From positions 1 to 11,260 of the forward strand of contig JAEZQR010000314.1 in assembly GCA_023413015.1 (NCBI GenBank): 11,260 nt of DNA. Direction: 5' to 3'. Position 1 is the first letter of the stretch, and each line of letters starts with the position of its first letter. This stretch comes from Pseudomonadota bacterium. Lineage in GTDB: Bacteria > Pseudomonadota > Alphaproteobacteria > Sphingomonadales > Sphingomonadaceae. Positions 1 to 7,889 of this stretch are shown here, piece after piece. The position numbers were made by a program, and so were the translations under genes. The notes below the pieces were generated by a model, which had not been told where the DNA came from, did not search any database, and saw nothing but the letters and a program-made list of their open reading frames with translations.

Positions 1-977
1 AAGGCGCAGATTTCGCCGGCCAGATCACCCTTCGCGCGCGGATCGGCACCGCGCCTGAAGTCGGCGGGAAGGAAGTAGTTCTCGGCGCGGAACGTGTAGG
101 GGTGGACCGTAAGGCTGGCCTCGTGCGCGTCGGCGACGAGGCGGGTAGGGGCGGTCAGCCGACCATCCGCATCGCGCGGGATGACGGCCGACTTTTCCGG
201 CCCGATGCCGTCGGCGTAGGCCGCGATCGCCTTCAAGCCGCCCGGCGTGATCATCACCGCATAGCCGATGCCGCTGCGGTCGGCGGGGCCGCTCCGCAGG
301 TCACCGATCAGCTGGACGAGGCGCAGCTCGGTCAGTTCGTTCAGCCGGCGCAAATTGTCGATCTCGAACGATTGGATGAACACCGGATCGCTTTTCTTGC
401 GGTAGCCGGCCTCGTGCAGCGCCACGACGAGTGGCCTGTCGAACGGATGCCCGATCGAGGCGAAGTAGCTCGGGTGCTTGGTCTCGGGGTAGAGGCCGAT
501 GCGCCGGCCCGTCTCGCGCTCCTTGCGTTTCACGAGCGCGATGATCTCCTTGAGCGTCGGCACCTCGAACCGGCCGTCATAGGCCGTGGAACGCAGCTGC
601 GGCAGCCGCTCGCGGGCGCGAAGCGTCTTCAACTCGACAAGCGTGAAGTCTTCGGTGAACCAGCCAGTCAGCGTCTGTCCGTCGATAGTCCGGCTGGTCT
701 TGCGTGTGGCGAATTCGGGACGATTCGCGACATCGGTCGTATCCGAGATCTCGTTCTCGTGGCGGGCGACCAGCACGCCGTCCTTGGTGAACACCAGATC
801 GGGCTCGATGAAGTCGGCGCCCTGATCGATCGCCAGCTCATAGGCTGCCAGCGTATGCTCCGGGCGCTCGCCGCTCGCGCCGCGGTGCGCGATGACGATC
901 GGTGCCGCTGTAGCACCGGCGGCTGCCGCACCTAGCGCCAGCGCTGCGACCGCCCGTGCCCAAAGCCCTTGCATCAT
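1..977 (-). CDS. Glycerophosphodiester phosphodiesterase, periplasmic GlpQ type (3' end outside window)
   Basis: The enzyme hydrolyses glycerophosphodiesters from phospholipid turnover to glycerol-3-phosphate and an alcohol. About 325 codons are visible and the C-terminus is cut by the left window edge. The protein opens with a short hydrophobic, Ala-rich signal peptide (roughly residues 5-24, likely cut near ATA-A), which implies export. The GDPD signature follows at once: HRGASGERPEHT (about residues 31-42), then FIEPDL with the metal-binding Glu-x-Asp, a VLVARHE stretch carrying the second conserved His, and later LYPETKHP, which fits the conserved Glu-x-Lys of the family. Two ATG codons stand in tandem (977 and 974). 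A GGGAG on the minus strand lies 4 nt before the first and 7 nt before the second, so 974 is slightly better placed; both give almost the same protein. It is divergent from msrA across about 40 bp. The choice of GlpQ over the cytosolic UgpQ type rests on the signal peptide and the length. Confidence 0.9.
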   Translation of the reverse strand, partial: MMQGLWARAVAALALGAAAAGATAAPIVIAHRGASGERPEHTLAAYELAIDQGADFIEPDLVFTKDGVLVARHENEISDTTDVANRPEFATRKTSRTIDGQTLTGWFTEDFTLVELKTLRARERLPQLRSTAYDGRFEVPTLKEIIALVKRKERETGRRIGLYPETKHPSYFASIGHPFDRPLVVALHEAGYRKKSDPVFIQSFEIDNLRRLNELTELRLVQLIGDLRSGPADRSGIGYAVMITPGGLKAIAAYADGIGPEKSAVIPRDADGRLTAPTRLVADAHEASLTVHPYTFRAENYFLPADFRRGADPRAKGDLAGEICA

Positions 978-1013
978 TGCTCTCCCGCGCCGACTTAGAC
1001 GACAGGTTAGGAC

Positions 1014-1019
1014 AAGGAG
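1014..1019 (+). promoter_or_regulatory. Shine-Dalgarno AAGGAG that decides the msrA start
   Basis: AAGGAG directly abuts an ATG at 1020, leaving no spacer, but lies 6 nt before a second in-frame ATG at 1026. The second spacing is normal, so 1026 is the likely initiation codon and the first ATG is probably not used. Confidence 0.75.
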
Positions 1020-1025
1020 ATGTCG

Positions 1026-1568
1026 ATGGCGACCGAGATCGCGACCTTCGCGGCGGGCTGCTTCTGGTGCTACGAGGCGATGTTCGACGACCTTCGCGGC
1101 GTGCAGTCGGTCGAGAGCGGCTACATCGGCGGTCATGTGCCGAACCCGACCTACAAGCAGGTCTGCGGCGGCGACACCGGCCATGCCGAGGCGATCCGCA
1201 TCGAGTTCAATCCCGAGCAGATCTCCTATGCGGAACTGCTCGACGTGCTGTTCCACGTCCACGATCCGACGACGCTCAACCGCCAGGGCAACGACGTGGG
1301 GACGCAATATCGCTCGGCGATCTTCCCGCACTCGCCCGAGCAGCGCGCCGCCGCCGAAGCCGCGATCAAGCATGCGCAGGCGGATTGGTCACAGCCGATC
1401 GTCACCACGATCGAAGACGGCAACGCTCCCTGGTATCCGGCCGAGGACTATCACCAGGAATATTTCGCCAACAACGGCGACGCGAATCCCTATTGCTCGT
1501 TTGTGGTCGCGCCGAAGGTACGCAAGTTCCGCGAGAAGTACCGCGACCGGCTAAAGTCGGCGGCCTGA
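1026..1568 (+). CDS. msrA: Peptide-methionine (S)-S-oxide reductase MsrA
   Basis: MsrA reduces the S-epimer of methionine sulfoxide in proteins and as free amino acid, repairing oxidative damage in the cytoplasm with thioredoxin as usual reductant. The 180-residue product starts MATEIATFAAGCFWCYE. The GCFWCYE block holds the catalytic Cys12 and the conserved Glu17. Other family blocks are VCGGDTGHAEAI (about 46-57), NDVGTQYRSAIF (89-100) and the DYHQEYF stretch (141-147). Near the C-terminus Cys157 in NPYCSFVVAPK is the likely resolving Cys; Cys15 is a further candidate. The start at 1026 follows from the spacing of AAGGAG; the ATG at 1020 would add only Met-Ser. The gene stands alone, divergent from the phosphodiesterase gene, and ends 15 bp before a strong terminator. 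Length and motifs are those of a complete enzyme and no MsrB domain is fused. Confidence 0.96.
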   Translation: MATEIATFAAGCFWCYEAMFDDLRGVQSVESGYIGGHVPNPTYKQVCGGDTGHAEAIRIEFNPEQISYAELLDVLFHVHDPTTLNRQGNDVGTQYRSAIFPHSPEQRAAAEAAIKHAQADWSQPIVTTIEDGNAPWYPAEDYHQEYFANNGDANPYCSFVVAPKVRKFREKYRDRLKSAA

Positions 1569-1583
1569 TCCCGGCTCCAACGA

Positions 1584-1613
1584 AAAACGCCCCGGCTTCC
1601 ACCGGGGCGTTTT
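1584..1613. terminator. Bidirectional intrinsic terminator between msrA and the cytochrome c gene
   Basis: A perfect 12-bp inverted repeat, AAAACGCCCCGG at 1584-1595 and CCGGGGCGTTTT at 1602-1613, surrounds a 6-nt loop (CTTCCA). The GC core is followed by a T-rich run on the plus strand and, because of the flanking A-run, also on the minus strand. It lies 16 nt after the msrA stop and 25 nt after the stop of the convergent cytochrome gene, so it can serve both. Confidence 0.93.
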
Positions 1614-1637
1614 CTTATTGAGTGCGGGCGACGCAGC

Positions 1638-2366
1638 TTAGTGCTGCTTATCGTCCTTGGCACGGCCGGTGACGTCGACCGCCGCCGGACCACCGCGGTT
1701 GTTCTGCGGCTGCGCGGCGGTGGCGGCATTGGCCTCCGCTGCGGGAACGTCCGGCGCCTTGCCCGGCTCGGTCGCCGGCTGCTCGCCGGCCGGCGCTGCG
1801 GCTGCAGGCGCCGCGGCGGTCTCGGCCGGCACGGCCGGGTACGGCAGGTTCGAACCCTGCGTGTTCAGATAGGCGATGACGTCGGCGCGGTCCTGCGGCT
1901 TGCTGATGCCGGCGAAGCTCATCTTGTTGCCCGGGATATAGGCCTTGGGCGACTTGAGCCAGTGGTTCAGCGCCTCGAAGTCCCAAGGCTTGCCCTTGGT
2001 CTCGAGCATCGCGCTGGAATAGGCGAAGCCCGCCGCATGCGCGTGGATGTTGCCGACGATGCCGTAGAGATTCGGGCCGATGCCGTTGGCGCCGCCTTGG
2101 TTGATCGTGTGGCAGGCGGCGCACTTCTTGAAAGTGTTCGCGCCCTTCTCCGGATTCGCCGAAGCGAGATAGAAGGCGATCGGCTTCTCGGCCTCGGCCG
2201 CAGCCCCGCCGGCCGCGCCTTCTTCCTCGACGCCCTCGACCACATAGCCCATCTTCTCGGGGCGATGCGGCGAGTAGACCATGCCGGTGACGATCGACAG
2301 GCCGAGTACGGCGATGGCAGCGGTCAGACCCCACCCCGCGATCTTGTTCCACTCGAAACTGTCCAC
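1638..2366 (-). CDS. Membrane-anchored mono-heme cytochrome c (CycM-like)
   Basis: This is an electron carrier of class I cytochrome c fold, tethered by an uncleaved N-terminal helix with its heme domain in the periplasm. In the 242-residue product a transmembrane helix spans about residues 11-31 (GWGLTAAIAVLGLSIVTG), followed by a short acidic/Ala linker. The heme motif is CAACH (Cys72, Cys75, His76) and the likely axial Met is Met129 in GNKMSFAGI. The CycM/cytochrome c552 group usually passes electrons from the bc1 complex to the terminal oxidase; that role is inferred here. The reading frame is open upstream to 2489, but that would add an unlikely 41-residue extension overlapping the divergent gene. 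The GTG at 2366, with GGAGG five bases upstream, starts the protein just before the helix and frees a 121-bp intergenic region. About 75 residues after the heme domain are low-complexity Ala/Pro/Glu, which is unusual for a compact cytochrome. Confidence 0.9.
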   Translation of the reverse strand: MDSFEWNKIAGWGLTAAIAVLGLSIVTGMVYSPHRPEKMGYVVEGVEEEGAAGGAAAEAEKPIAFYLASANPEKGANTFKKCAACHTINQGGANGIGPNLYGIVGNIHAHAAGFAYSSAMLETKGKPWDFEALNHWLKSPKAYIPGNKMSFAGISKPQDRADVIAYLNTQGSNLPYPAVPAETAAAPAAAAPAGEQPATEPGKAPDVPAAEANAATAAQPQNNRGGPAAVDVTGRAKDDKQH

Positions 2367-2371
2367 CAGCG

Positions 2372-2376
2372 CCTCC
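2372..2376 (-). promoter_or_regulatory. Shine-Dalgarno GGAGG for the cytochrome c gene
   Basis: On the minus strand GGAGG is followed by a 5-nt spacer and a GTG codon at 2366. This supports a GTG start over an in-frame ATG 123 bp further upstream. Confidence 0.75.
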
Positions 2377-2447
2377 AGATTACCCCGAAAATTTGCGCTC
2401 TCCTTAGTGGGGCGACTTGCCGTTGCCAAGGCCCTGTTCGCCGCAGC

Positions 2448-2477
2448 TTGACCCTTGGGAAGGGTGGGGGTGATAAG
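2448..2477 (+). promoter_or_regulatory. Candidate sigma-70-type promoter of the prephenate dehydratase gene
   Basis: TTGACC (2448-2453) and GATAAG (2472-2477) are separated by 18 nt. Transcription would start around 2484, only a few bases before the ATG at 2488. This is an inference from sequence match (5 of 6 and 4 of 6 bases); no other convincing pair was seen in the 121-bp divergent region. Confidence 0.45.
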
Positions 2478-2487
2478 CGCCGCCGAC

Positions 2488-3383
2488 ATGGAAAATTACC
2501 CGAAGCTCGCCCGCGATATCATTACGGGCATGGCACAGGCTGCCGAGGCGCAGCCCGACCGCGCAGTCGCCTTCCAGGGCGCCCCGGGCGCTTATTCGCA
2601 CCAGGCGATGCGCGAACTGTTTCCAGATGCGCCGCCGATGCCCTGCTTCTCGTTCGAGGATGCGATCGAGGCGGTGAAGGCCGGCCGCGCCGCGCGCGCC
2701 GTCATCCCGATCGAGAACTCGCTGCACGGCCGCGTCGCCGACATCCACTTCCTGCTGCCCGAATCCGGCCTGTCGATCATCGCCGAGCATTTCGTCCGCG
2801 TGCGCCACTGCCTGCTCGCGCCGCGTGGCGCGGCGCGGGAAGGGGTGCGAGAGGCGCTCTCGCACCCGCAGGCGCTCGGTCAGTGCCGCAAGCGACTGCG
2901 CGAATGGGGCATCAAGCCGGTGGCTTTCGCCGATACGGCGGGCGCCGCAGCGAAGGCGGCGGAGCTGAACGACCCCGCGATCGCGGCGGTAGCGTCACGG
3001 CTCGCGGGCGAGCTCTACGGGCTCGACATCCTCGCCGAAGGCATCGAGGACGAGGCGCACAACACCACCCGCTTCGTCGTGCTCGCGCGCGAAGCGGTCG
3101 AGCCCGACCCCGCGGACGGCATGTTGATGACGACGTTGATGTTCGAGGTACGCAGCGTCCCCGCCGCACTGTTCAAGGCGCTCGGCGGCTTCGCCACCAA
3201 CGGTGTCAATCTCACCAAGCTCGAAAGCTACATGCGCGGCGGCAGCTTCCAGGCCGCCGAATTCTACGCCGATATCGAGGGCTCGCCCGCCGATCCGGCC
3301 TTCGCCCGCGCACTCGACGAGCTACGCTACTTCAGCCGCTGGGTGCGCCTGCTCGGCACCTACAAGCAGGCGCGGGCGCGGGC

Positions 3384-3387
<4 letters not shown>
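2488..3387 (+). CDS. pheA: Prephenate dehydratase with ACT regulatory domain
   Basis: The enzyme converts prephenate to phenylpyruvate, the penultimate step of phenylalanine synthesis. The 299-residue product has the two-lobed catalytic domain at about 25-200: VAFQGAPGAYSHQA (27-40), IPIENSLHGRV (73-83) and the catalytic Thr-Arg-Phe motif in HNTTRFVVLARE (191-202). A C-terminal ACT domain (about 214-295, TTLMFEVRSVPAALFKAL onward) binds phenylalanine for feedback inhibition in the family. Its ligand-binding loop reads LTKLESYMRGG, where many homologues have an ESRP motif. No chorismate mutase domain is fused, so this is the stand-alone PDT form common in alphaproteobacteria. The start is chosen at ATG 2488 from the recalled N-terminus of sphingomonad homologues. 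No Shine-Dalgarno precedes it; GTG 2470 with an upstream GGAAGG is an alternative. The stop overlaps that of the convergent downstream gene. Confidence 0.95.
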
Positions 3388-4594
<1,207 letters not shown>

Positions 4595-4598
<4 letters not shown>

Positions 4599-5497
4599 AG
4601 GTCGATCCAGGCTTTCAACAGGGTGTGGGCAATGGCGAGTGGCGGCGGGGCCTTGAACGGGCCGTTGCCGGCGAGCGCCGAGCGCACCTCGTCGCGCGTC
4701 ATCCACACGACCTCCTCCAGCTCGGTCTCGTCGATATGGATGTCGGTGCTCGTCGCCTCGGCAAACGCCGCCATCATCAGGTTCGAAGGGAAGGGCCAGG
4801 GCTGGCTTGCGACGTAGCGCACGCGGCCCGTGCGGATGCCCGCTTCCTCATATAGCTCGCGCGCCACCGCCTCCTCGAAGCTCTCGCCCGGCTCGACGAA
4901 GCCGGCGAGCGCCGAGAGGAAGCCCTTGGGGAAGCGCGGCTGCCGCCCGAGCAGGCAGCGGTCGCCGTCGATCGCCAGCATGATCGCCACCGGGTCGGTG
5001 CGCGGGAAATGCTCGGCCGAGCAGGCCTGGCAGGCGCGCGCATAGCCACCCTTGTCCATCTTGGTCTGCCCGCCGCATACTGCGCAGAAGCCGTGCCGCG
5101 CGTGCCAGTCGAGCAGCGAGCGCGCCTGCGCGACGATGCCGGCGCGCGCATCGCCGAACTGCATGGCTGCCCCGCGTGCGTCGGTCGGCTGTCCATCGAG
5201 CCCGGCCGCCGATCCGGCGACGGCGAATCGCGGCGCGCCTGTCTCGTCTACTCCGAGGAATACCTGCTCGCCCTGCGGCGCCTCGCTGCGCCGGACCCAG
5301 AGCAGGTCGAGCGCCTCGCCATCACCGTGCGTTACGGGGTTTAGCCCGTCGAGCACCAGCCAGCGCGCCTGCGGGTTCATTTGCAACGCCCACAGCATCT
5401 CGGGGTCGCGCCGGATGCGGTCGTCGCGGTCGAGCCGGTTGCCGACGAAGCCGAGGGTGAGGGGCGGGAGCGGAGTGGTGAAGGGATCGGCAGTCAC
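4595..5497 (-). CDS. nudC: NADH pyrophosphatase / NAD-capped RNA hydrolase NudC
   Basis: NudC hydrolyses NAD(H) to NMN(H) and AMP and removes the NAD cap from the 5' end of RNAs. The 300-residue product has the family's three parts: a divergent N-terminal domain; a zinc ribbon with Cys138, Cys141, Cys156 and Cys159 (CAVCG and CQAC); and a C-terminal Nudix domain. The Nudix box (Gx5Ex7REUxEExGU) is complete at 199-221, with Glu214, Glu217 and Glu218 as metal ligands. The SQPWPFP stretch at 231-237, just after the box, is diagnostic of the NudC subfamily. The start is taken at GTG 5497 (V-T-A-D-P-F), because the frame continues upstream into the divergent SRP RNA gene and no ATG lies between. 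No clear Shine-Dalgarno is seen, so the start is less certain than the identity. The TGA stop overlaps the next gene's ATG. Confidence 0.93.
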
Positions 5498-5540
5498 GGC
5501 CGCGCTTGTGGCATGGTCGCGGCGCGGCGAAAACTCCCAA

Positions 5541-5569
5541 CTTGCCTTTCTTGGGCCATCCCACCATAT
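5541..5569 (+). promoter_or_regulatory. Candidate promoter of the SRP RNA gene
   Basis: TTGCCT (5541-5546) and CATATG (5564-5569), 17 nt apart, end about 5 bases before the predicted 5' end of the RNA. The match to the consensus is moderate (4 of 6 and 3 of 6). The position in the 76-bp divergent gap between nudC and ffs is the main support. Confidence 0.4.
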
Positions 5570-5573
5570 GACG

Positions 5574-5668
5574 CGTGGGAGCCGGGCGGGCAGGCCGCTC
5601 GCCAACCCGGTCAGGTCCGGAAGGAAGCAGCCGTAACGATTCCGGTCTGGGTCGTCTCGGCTCCCACC
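5574..5668 (+). ncRNA. ffs: Signal recognition particle RNA, small bacterial (4.5S) type
   Basis: This RNA pairs with Ffh to form the signal recognition particle, which targets nascent inner-membrane proteins to FtsY. The near-invariant SRP domain IV sequence is at 5608-5637, with the GGAA tetraloop at 5618-5621 closed by CC/GG and the asymmetric AGCAGCC internal loop side that binds the Ffh M domain. The ends pair as a 10-bp stem, GTGGGAGCCG (5574-5583) with CGGCTCCCAC (5658-5667). The resulting hairpin of about 95 nt is the usual size for proteobacterial SRP RNA lacking an Alu domain. Exact ends are inferred from the terminal stem. No T-run follows, so the 3' end is probably processed or terminated otherwise. 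It sits upstream of dnaX, as in many alphaproteobacteria. Confidence 0.96.
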
Positions 5669-5720
5669 AAGCTGAGCCGCGCGGGCGGCACGCTTCATGC
5701 GTGTCGAAAGTGCGGCGGAT

Positions 5721-5746
5721 CGGCTTGCACTATCGGCTTCAAGCCG
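5721..5746 (+). repeat. Small inverted repeat between ffs and dnaX
   Basis: CGGCTTG (5721-5727) is repeated inverted as CAAGCCG (5740-5746), with a 12-nt loop. It may act as a weak terminator for ffs or fold in the dnaX leader. There is no T-run, and a 7-bp GC-rich match could be chance in DNA of this composition. Confidence 0.3.
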
Positions 5747-5760
5747 CCACCCTCAGACTC

Positions 5761-7512
5761 ATGAGTGATCTGTTGCTCCCCGACAGCGGCTACCGCGTGC
5801 TCGCCCGCAAATATCGGCCGGCGAACTTCGATTCGCTGATCGGGCAGGAAGCGATGGTGAAGACGCTGGGCAACGCCATCGCGCGGGGCGCGCTGGCGCA
5901 TGCCTGGCTGCTCACCGGGGTCCGTGGCGTCGGCAAGACCTCGACCGCGCGCATCATCGCCAAGGCGCTGAACTGCGTCGGCCCGGACGGGCAGGGCGGT
6001 CCCACCATCGATCCCTGCGGCGAATGCGAGCCGTGCCAGGCGATCGCCGCCGGCCGGCATATCGACGTCGTCGAGATGGACGCCGCGTCGAACACCGGCG
6101 TCGACGACGTGCGCGAGATCATCGAGGCGGTGCGCTACGCCGCCGTCTCGGCGCGCTTCAAGATCTATATCATCGACGAAGTCCACATGCTGTCGAAGAA
6201 CGCGTTCAACGCGCTTCTGAAGACGCTCGAGGAACCACCGCCGCACGTGAAGTTCATCTTCGCGACGACCGAGGTGCAGAAGGTTCCGATCACGGTGCTG
6301 TCGCGCTGCCAGCGCTTCGACCTGCGCCGCATCCCGCAGGAAAAGCTCGCCGAGCATTTCGGCAAGGTCGCCGCCGCCGAAAACGCGGCTGTCGATGCAG
6401 AAGCGCTCGAACTCATCGCCCGCGCCGCCGAAGGCTCGGTGCGGGACGGCCTGTCGATCCTCGATCAGGCGATCTCGCACGGCCACGGCACCGTCAGCGC
6501 GCAGGCGGTGCGCGACATGCTCGGCCTGTCGGACCGCAACCGCGTGCGCGACCTGATGGCAGCCCTTCTCGCCGGCGATGCGAAAGGCGCACTGGATAAT
6601 CTGCGCGGCCAGTACGACCTCGGCGTCAACCCGGACATGGTGGTGCAGGAGCTTCTGGAGCTCACGCACACCGTCACGCGCGCTAAGGTCGCGGGTGCGA
6701 CCGACGCCGCGATGGCGGAGGCCGAGCGTCAGGCGATCAGGGATTGGGCCGATCGCCTGTCCTTCCCGGCGCTGCACCGCCTGTGGCAGCTGCTGCTGAA
6801 GGGCCTCGCCGAAGTGCAATCCGCCCCGGTGCCGATCCAGGCCGCCGAGATGGCGCTGCTGCGCGTCGTCCACGCCTCGTCGCTGCCCGACCCGGCTGAC
6901 CTCGTCCGCAAGCTGACGAACAGCGAAGCGTCTAACGCGCCGCGCTCCGAAGCCCCGAAGCCCGAGGCGTCCAAGTCAGAGGTGCGCGAGCCCGCGCCGC
7001 AGATGCGTTCAGAAGCGCCATCTCCGCCCGCGCCCGCTCCGGCTCTAGTGTCTCCGCCCGCCGCGGCCGTACCTTTGCGGCACGAGGCGAAACCTGCCGA
7101 TACCGTCGGGATGCCGGCCGATTTCGCCGCGATGGTGAAGCTGTTCGACGACAAGCATGAGCCGTTGCTGGCGCAGATGCTGCACGACGAGGCGCGGGAG
7201 GTGCGCTACGCCCCGCCGGTACTTGAGCTGAACGCCGGCCGCACGCCGGCCGATTTCGCGCAGCGCCTCATGCGCTGCCTCCAGCTCTGGACCGGCGAGC
7301 GCTGGACCGTCAGCCTGACCGACAGGCCCGGAAAGCCCACGCTGCGTCAGCAGGAGGAGGACGCGCGCGAGATCGAGCGTCAGGAAGTGCTGGCGCACCC
7401 GGCGGTCAAGAAACTGATGTCGACCTTCCCCAGTGCCGAGCTCGTCGACTTCGGGGTTGACCCCGACGATGCGCCGACTAGCTCAGGCGGCGAGGATATG
7501 CGGAGAGCGTAA
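5761..7512 (+). CDS. dnaX: DNA polymerase III subunit tau (gamma/tau), DnaX
   Basis: DnaX is the ATPase motor of the clamp loader, which places the beta clamp on DNA and, through its C-terminal part, holds the replicative polymerases together. The product has 583 residues. AAA+ motifs: Walker A GVRGVGKT (53-60), a zinc site of Cys72, Cys86, Cys89 and Cys92, Walker B IYIIDEVHML (about 135-144), sensor 1 FATTE (167-171), and the arginine-finger SRC motif LSRCQRF (180-186). The clamp-loader lid and collar domains run to about residue 380. A Pro/Ala/Glu/Ser-rich linker follows (about 385-447), then a conserved C-terminal domain ending in VDFGVDPDDA. No A-rich slippery heptamer is seen near the linker, so a programmed-frameshift gamma form is not supported. 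The ATG at 5761 is chosen because MSDLLLPDSGYRVLARKYRP is a typical DnaX N-terminus. No Shine-Dalgarno precedes it. The upstream open frame through ffs is not coding. Confidence 0.97.
   Translation: MSDLLLPDSGYRVLARKYRPANFDSLIGQEAMVKTLGNAIARGALAHAWLLTGVRGVGKTSTARIIAKALNCVGPDGQGGPTIDPCGECEPCQAIAAGRHIDVVEMDAASNTGVDDVREIIEAVRYAAVSARFKIYIIDEVHMLSKNAFNALLKTLEEPPPHVKFIFATTEVQKVPITVLSRCQRFDLRRIPQEKLAEHFGKVAAAENAAVDAEALELIARAAEGSVRDGLSILDQAISHGHGTVSAQAVRDMLGLSDRNRVRDLMAALLAGDAKGALDNLRGQYDLGVNPDMVVQELLELTHTVTRAKVAGATDAAMAEAERQAIRDWADRLSFPALHRLWQLLLKGLAEVQSAPVPIQAAEMALLRVVHASSLPDPADLVRKLTNSEASNAPRSEAPKPEASKSEVREPAPQMRSEAPSPPAPAPALVSPPAAAVPLRHEAKPADTVGMPADFAAMVKLFDDKHEPLLAQMLHDEAREVRYAPPVLELNAGRTPADFAQRLMRCLQLWTGERWTVSLTDRPGKPTLRQQEEDAREIERQEVLAHPAVKKLMSTFPSAELVDFGVDPDDAPTSSGGEDMRRA
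7502..7507 (+). promoter_or_regulatory. Shine-Dalgarno GGAGAG of ebfC inside the dnaX 3' end
   Basis: GGAGAG lies 7 nt before the ATG at 7515 and within the last codons of dnaX, so the two genes are probably read from one transcript. Confidence 0.65.
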
Positions 7513-7514
7513 TC

Positions 7515-7838
7515 ATGCAGAACATCCAGGACATCATGCGCATGGCGCAGAACGTGCAGCAGCAGCTCGCCGACGCGCAGAACAAGCTCGATGACATCGA
7601 GGTCGAGGGCGCGGCCGGCGGCGGCATGGTCAAGGTGCGCGCCAGCGCCAAGGGCCGCATCATCGGCGTGAGCATCGATCCGTCGCTCCTGACGCCGAAC
7701 GACAAGGACATGCTCGAGGACCTGATCGCCGCAGCCTTCAACGACGCGCGCGCCAAGGCCGACACGGTCTCGAACCAGGAAATGCAGAAGATGACCGCCG
7801 GCCTGCCGCTGCCCCCGGGCTTCAAGCTGCCGTTCTAA
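7515..7838 (+). CDS. ebfC: YbaB/EbfC family nucleoid-associated protein
   Basis: This small DNA-binding protein family forms a tweezer-like dimer and affects nucleoid structure; its gene commonly follows dnaX. The 107-residue product starts MQNIQDIMRMAQNVQQQLAD, the long amphipathic N-terminal helix of the family. The central strand block is VEGAAGGGMVKVRASAKGRI (about 30-49), and the C-terminal helix is around MLEDLIAAAFNDARAKAD, ending in the usual MTAGLPLPPGFKLPF tail. The ATG lies two bases after the dnaX stop with GGAGAG upstream, so the genes are almost certainly cotranscribed. In many bacteria recR follows, but here the next gene is mtgA in the opposite orientation. Length and sequence are complete. 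Confidence 0.96.
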   Translation: MQNIQDIMRMAQNVQQQLADAQNKLDDIEVEGAAGGGMVKVRASAKGRIIGVSIDPSLLTPNDKDMLEDLIAAAFNDARAKADTVSNQEMQKMTAGLPLPPGFKLPF

Positions 7839-7862
7839 GTCTCGTACGACATATCAGGCTGA

Positions 7863-7886
7863 TCATCCCGGCACAGGCTGGGATGA
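7863..7886. repeat. REP-like palindrome between ebfC and mtgA, possible terminator
   Basis: TCATCCCGGC (7863-7872) pairs with GCTGGGATGA (7877-7886) around an ACAG loop, giving 10 bp with one G-U pair. It has the look of the CATCCC...GGGATG intergenic palindromes scattered through many proteobacterial genomes. It sits 25 nt past the ebfC stop and 3 nt past the convergent mtgA stop. There is no T-run on either side, so it would be at best an RNA-stabilising or Rho-assisted 3' end rather than a classic intrinsic terminator. Confidence 0.6.
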
Positions 7887-7889
7887 CGG

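Noticed and set aside
2367..2489. Extended cytochrome c start at 2489
   Set aside because: It would overlap the divergent pheA start and add unlikely sequence before the membrane helix; a GTG with good ribosome binding site fits better.
5575..5760. N-terminal extension of DnaX by 62 residues
   Set aside because: These codons translate the SRP RNA gene; the conserved DnaX N-terminus starts at 5761.
5695..6873. 392-codon minus-strand frame opposite dnaX
   Set aside because: Its composition is that of a shadow; dnaX on the other strand has every AAA+ motif.
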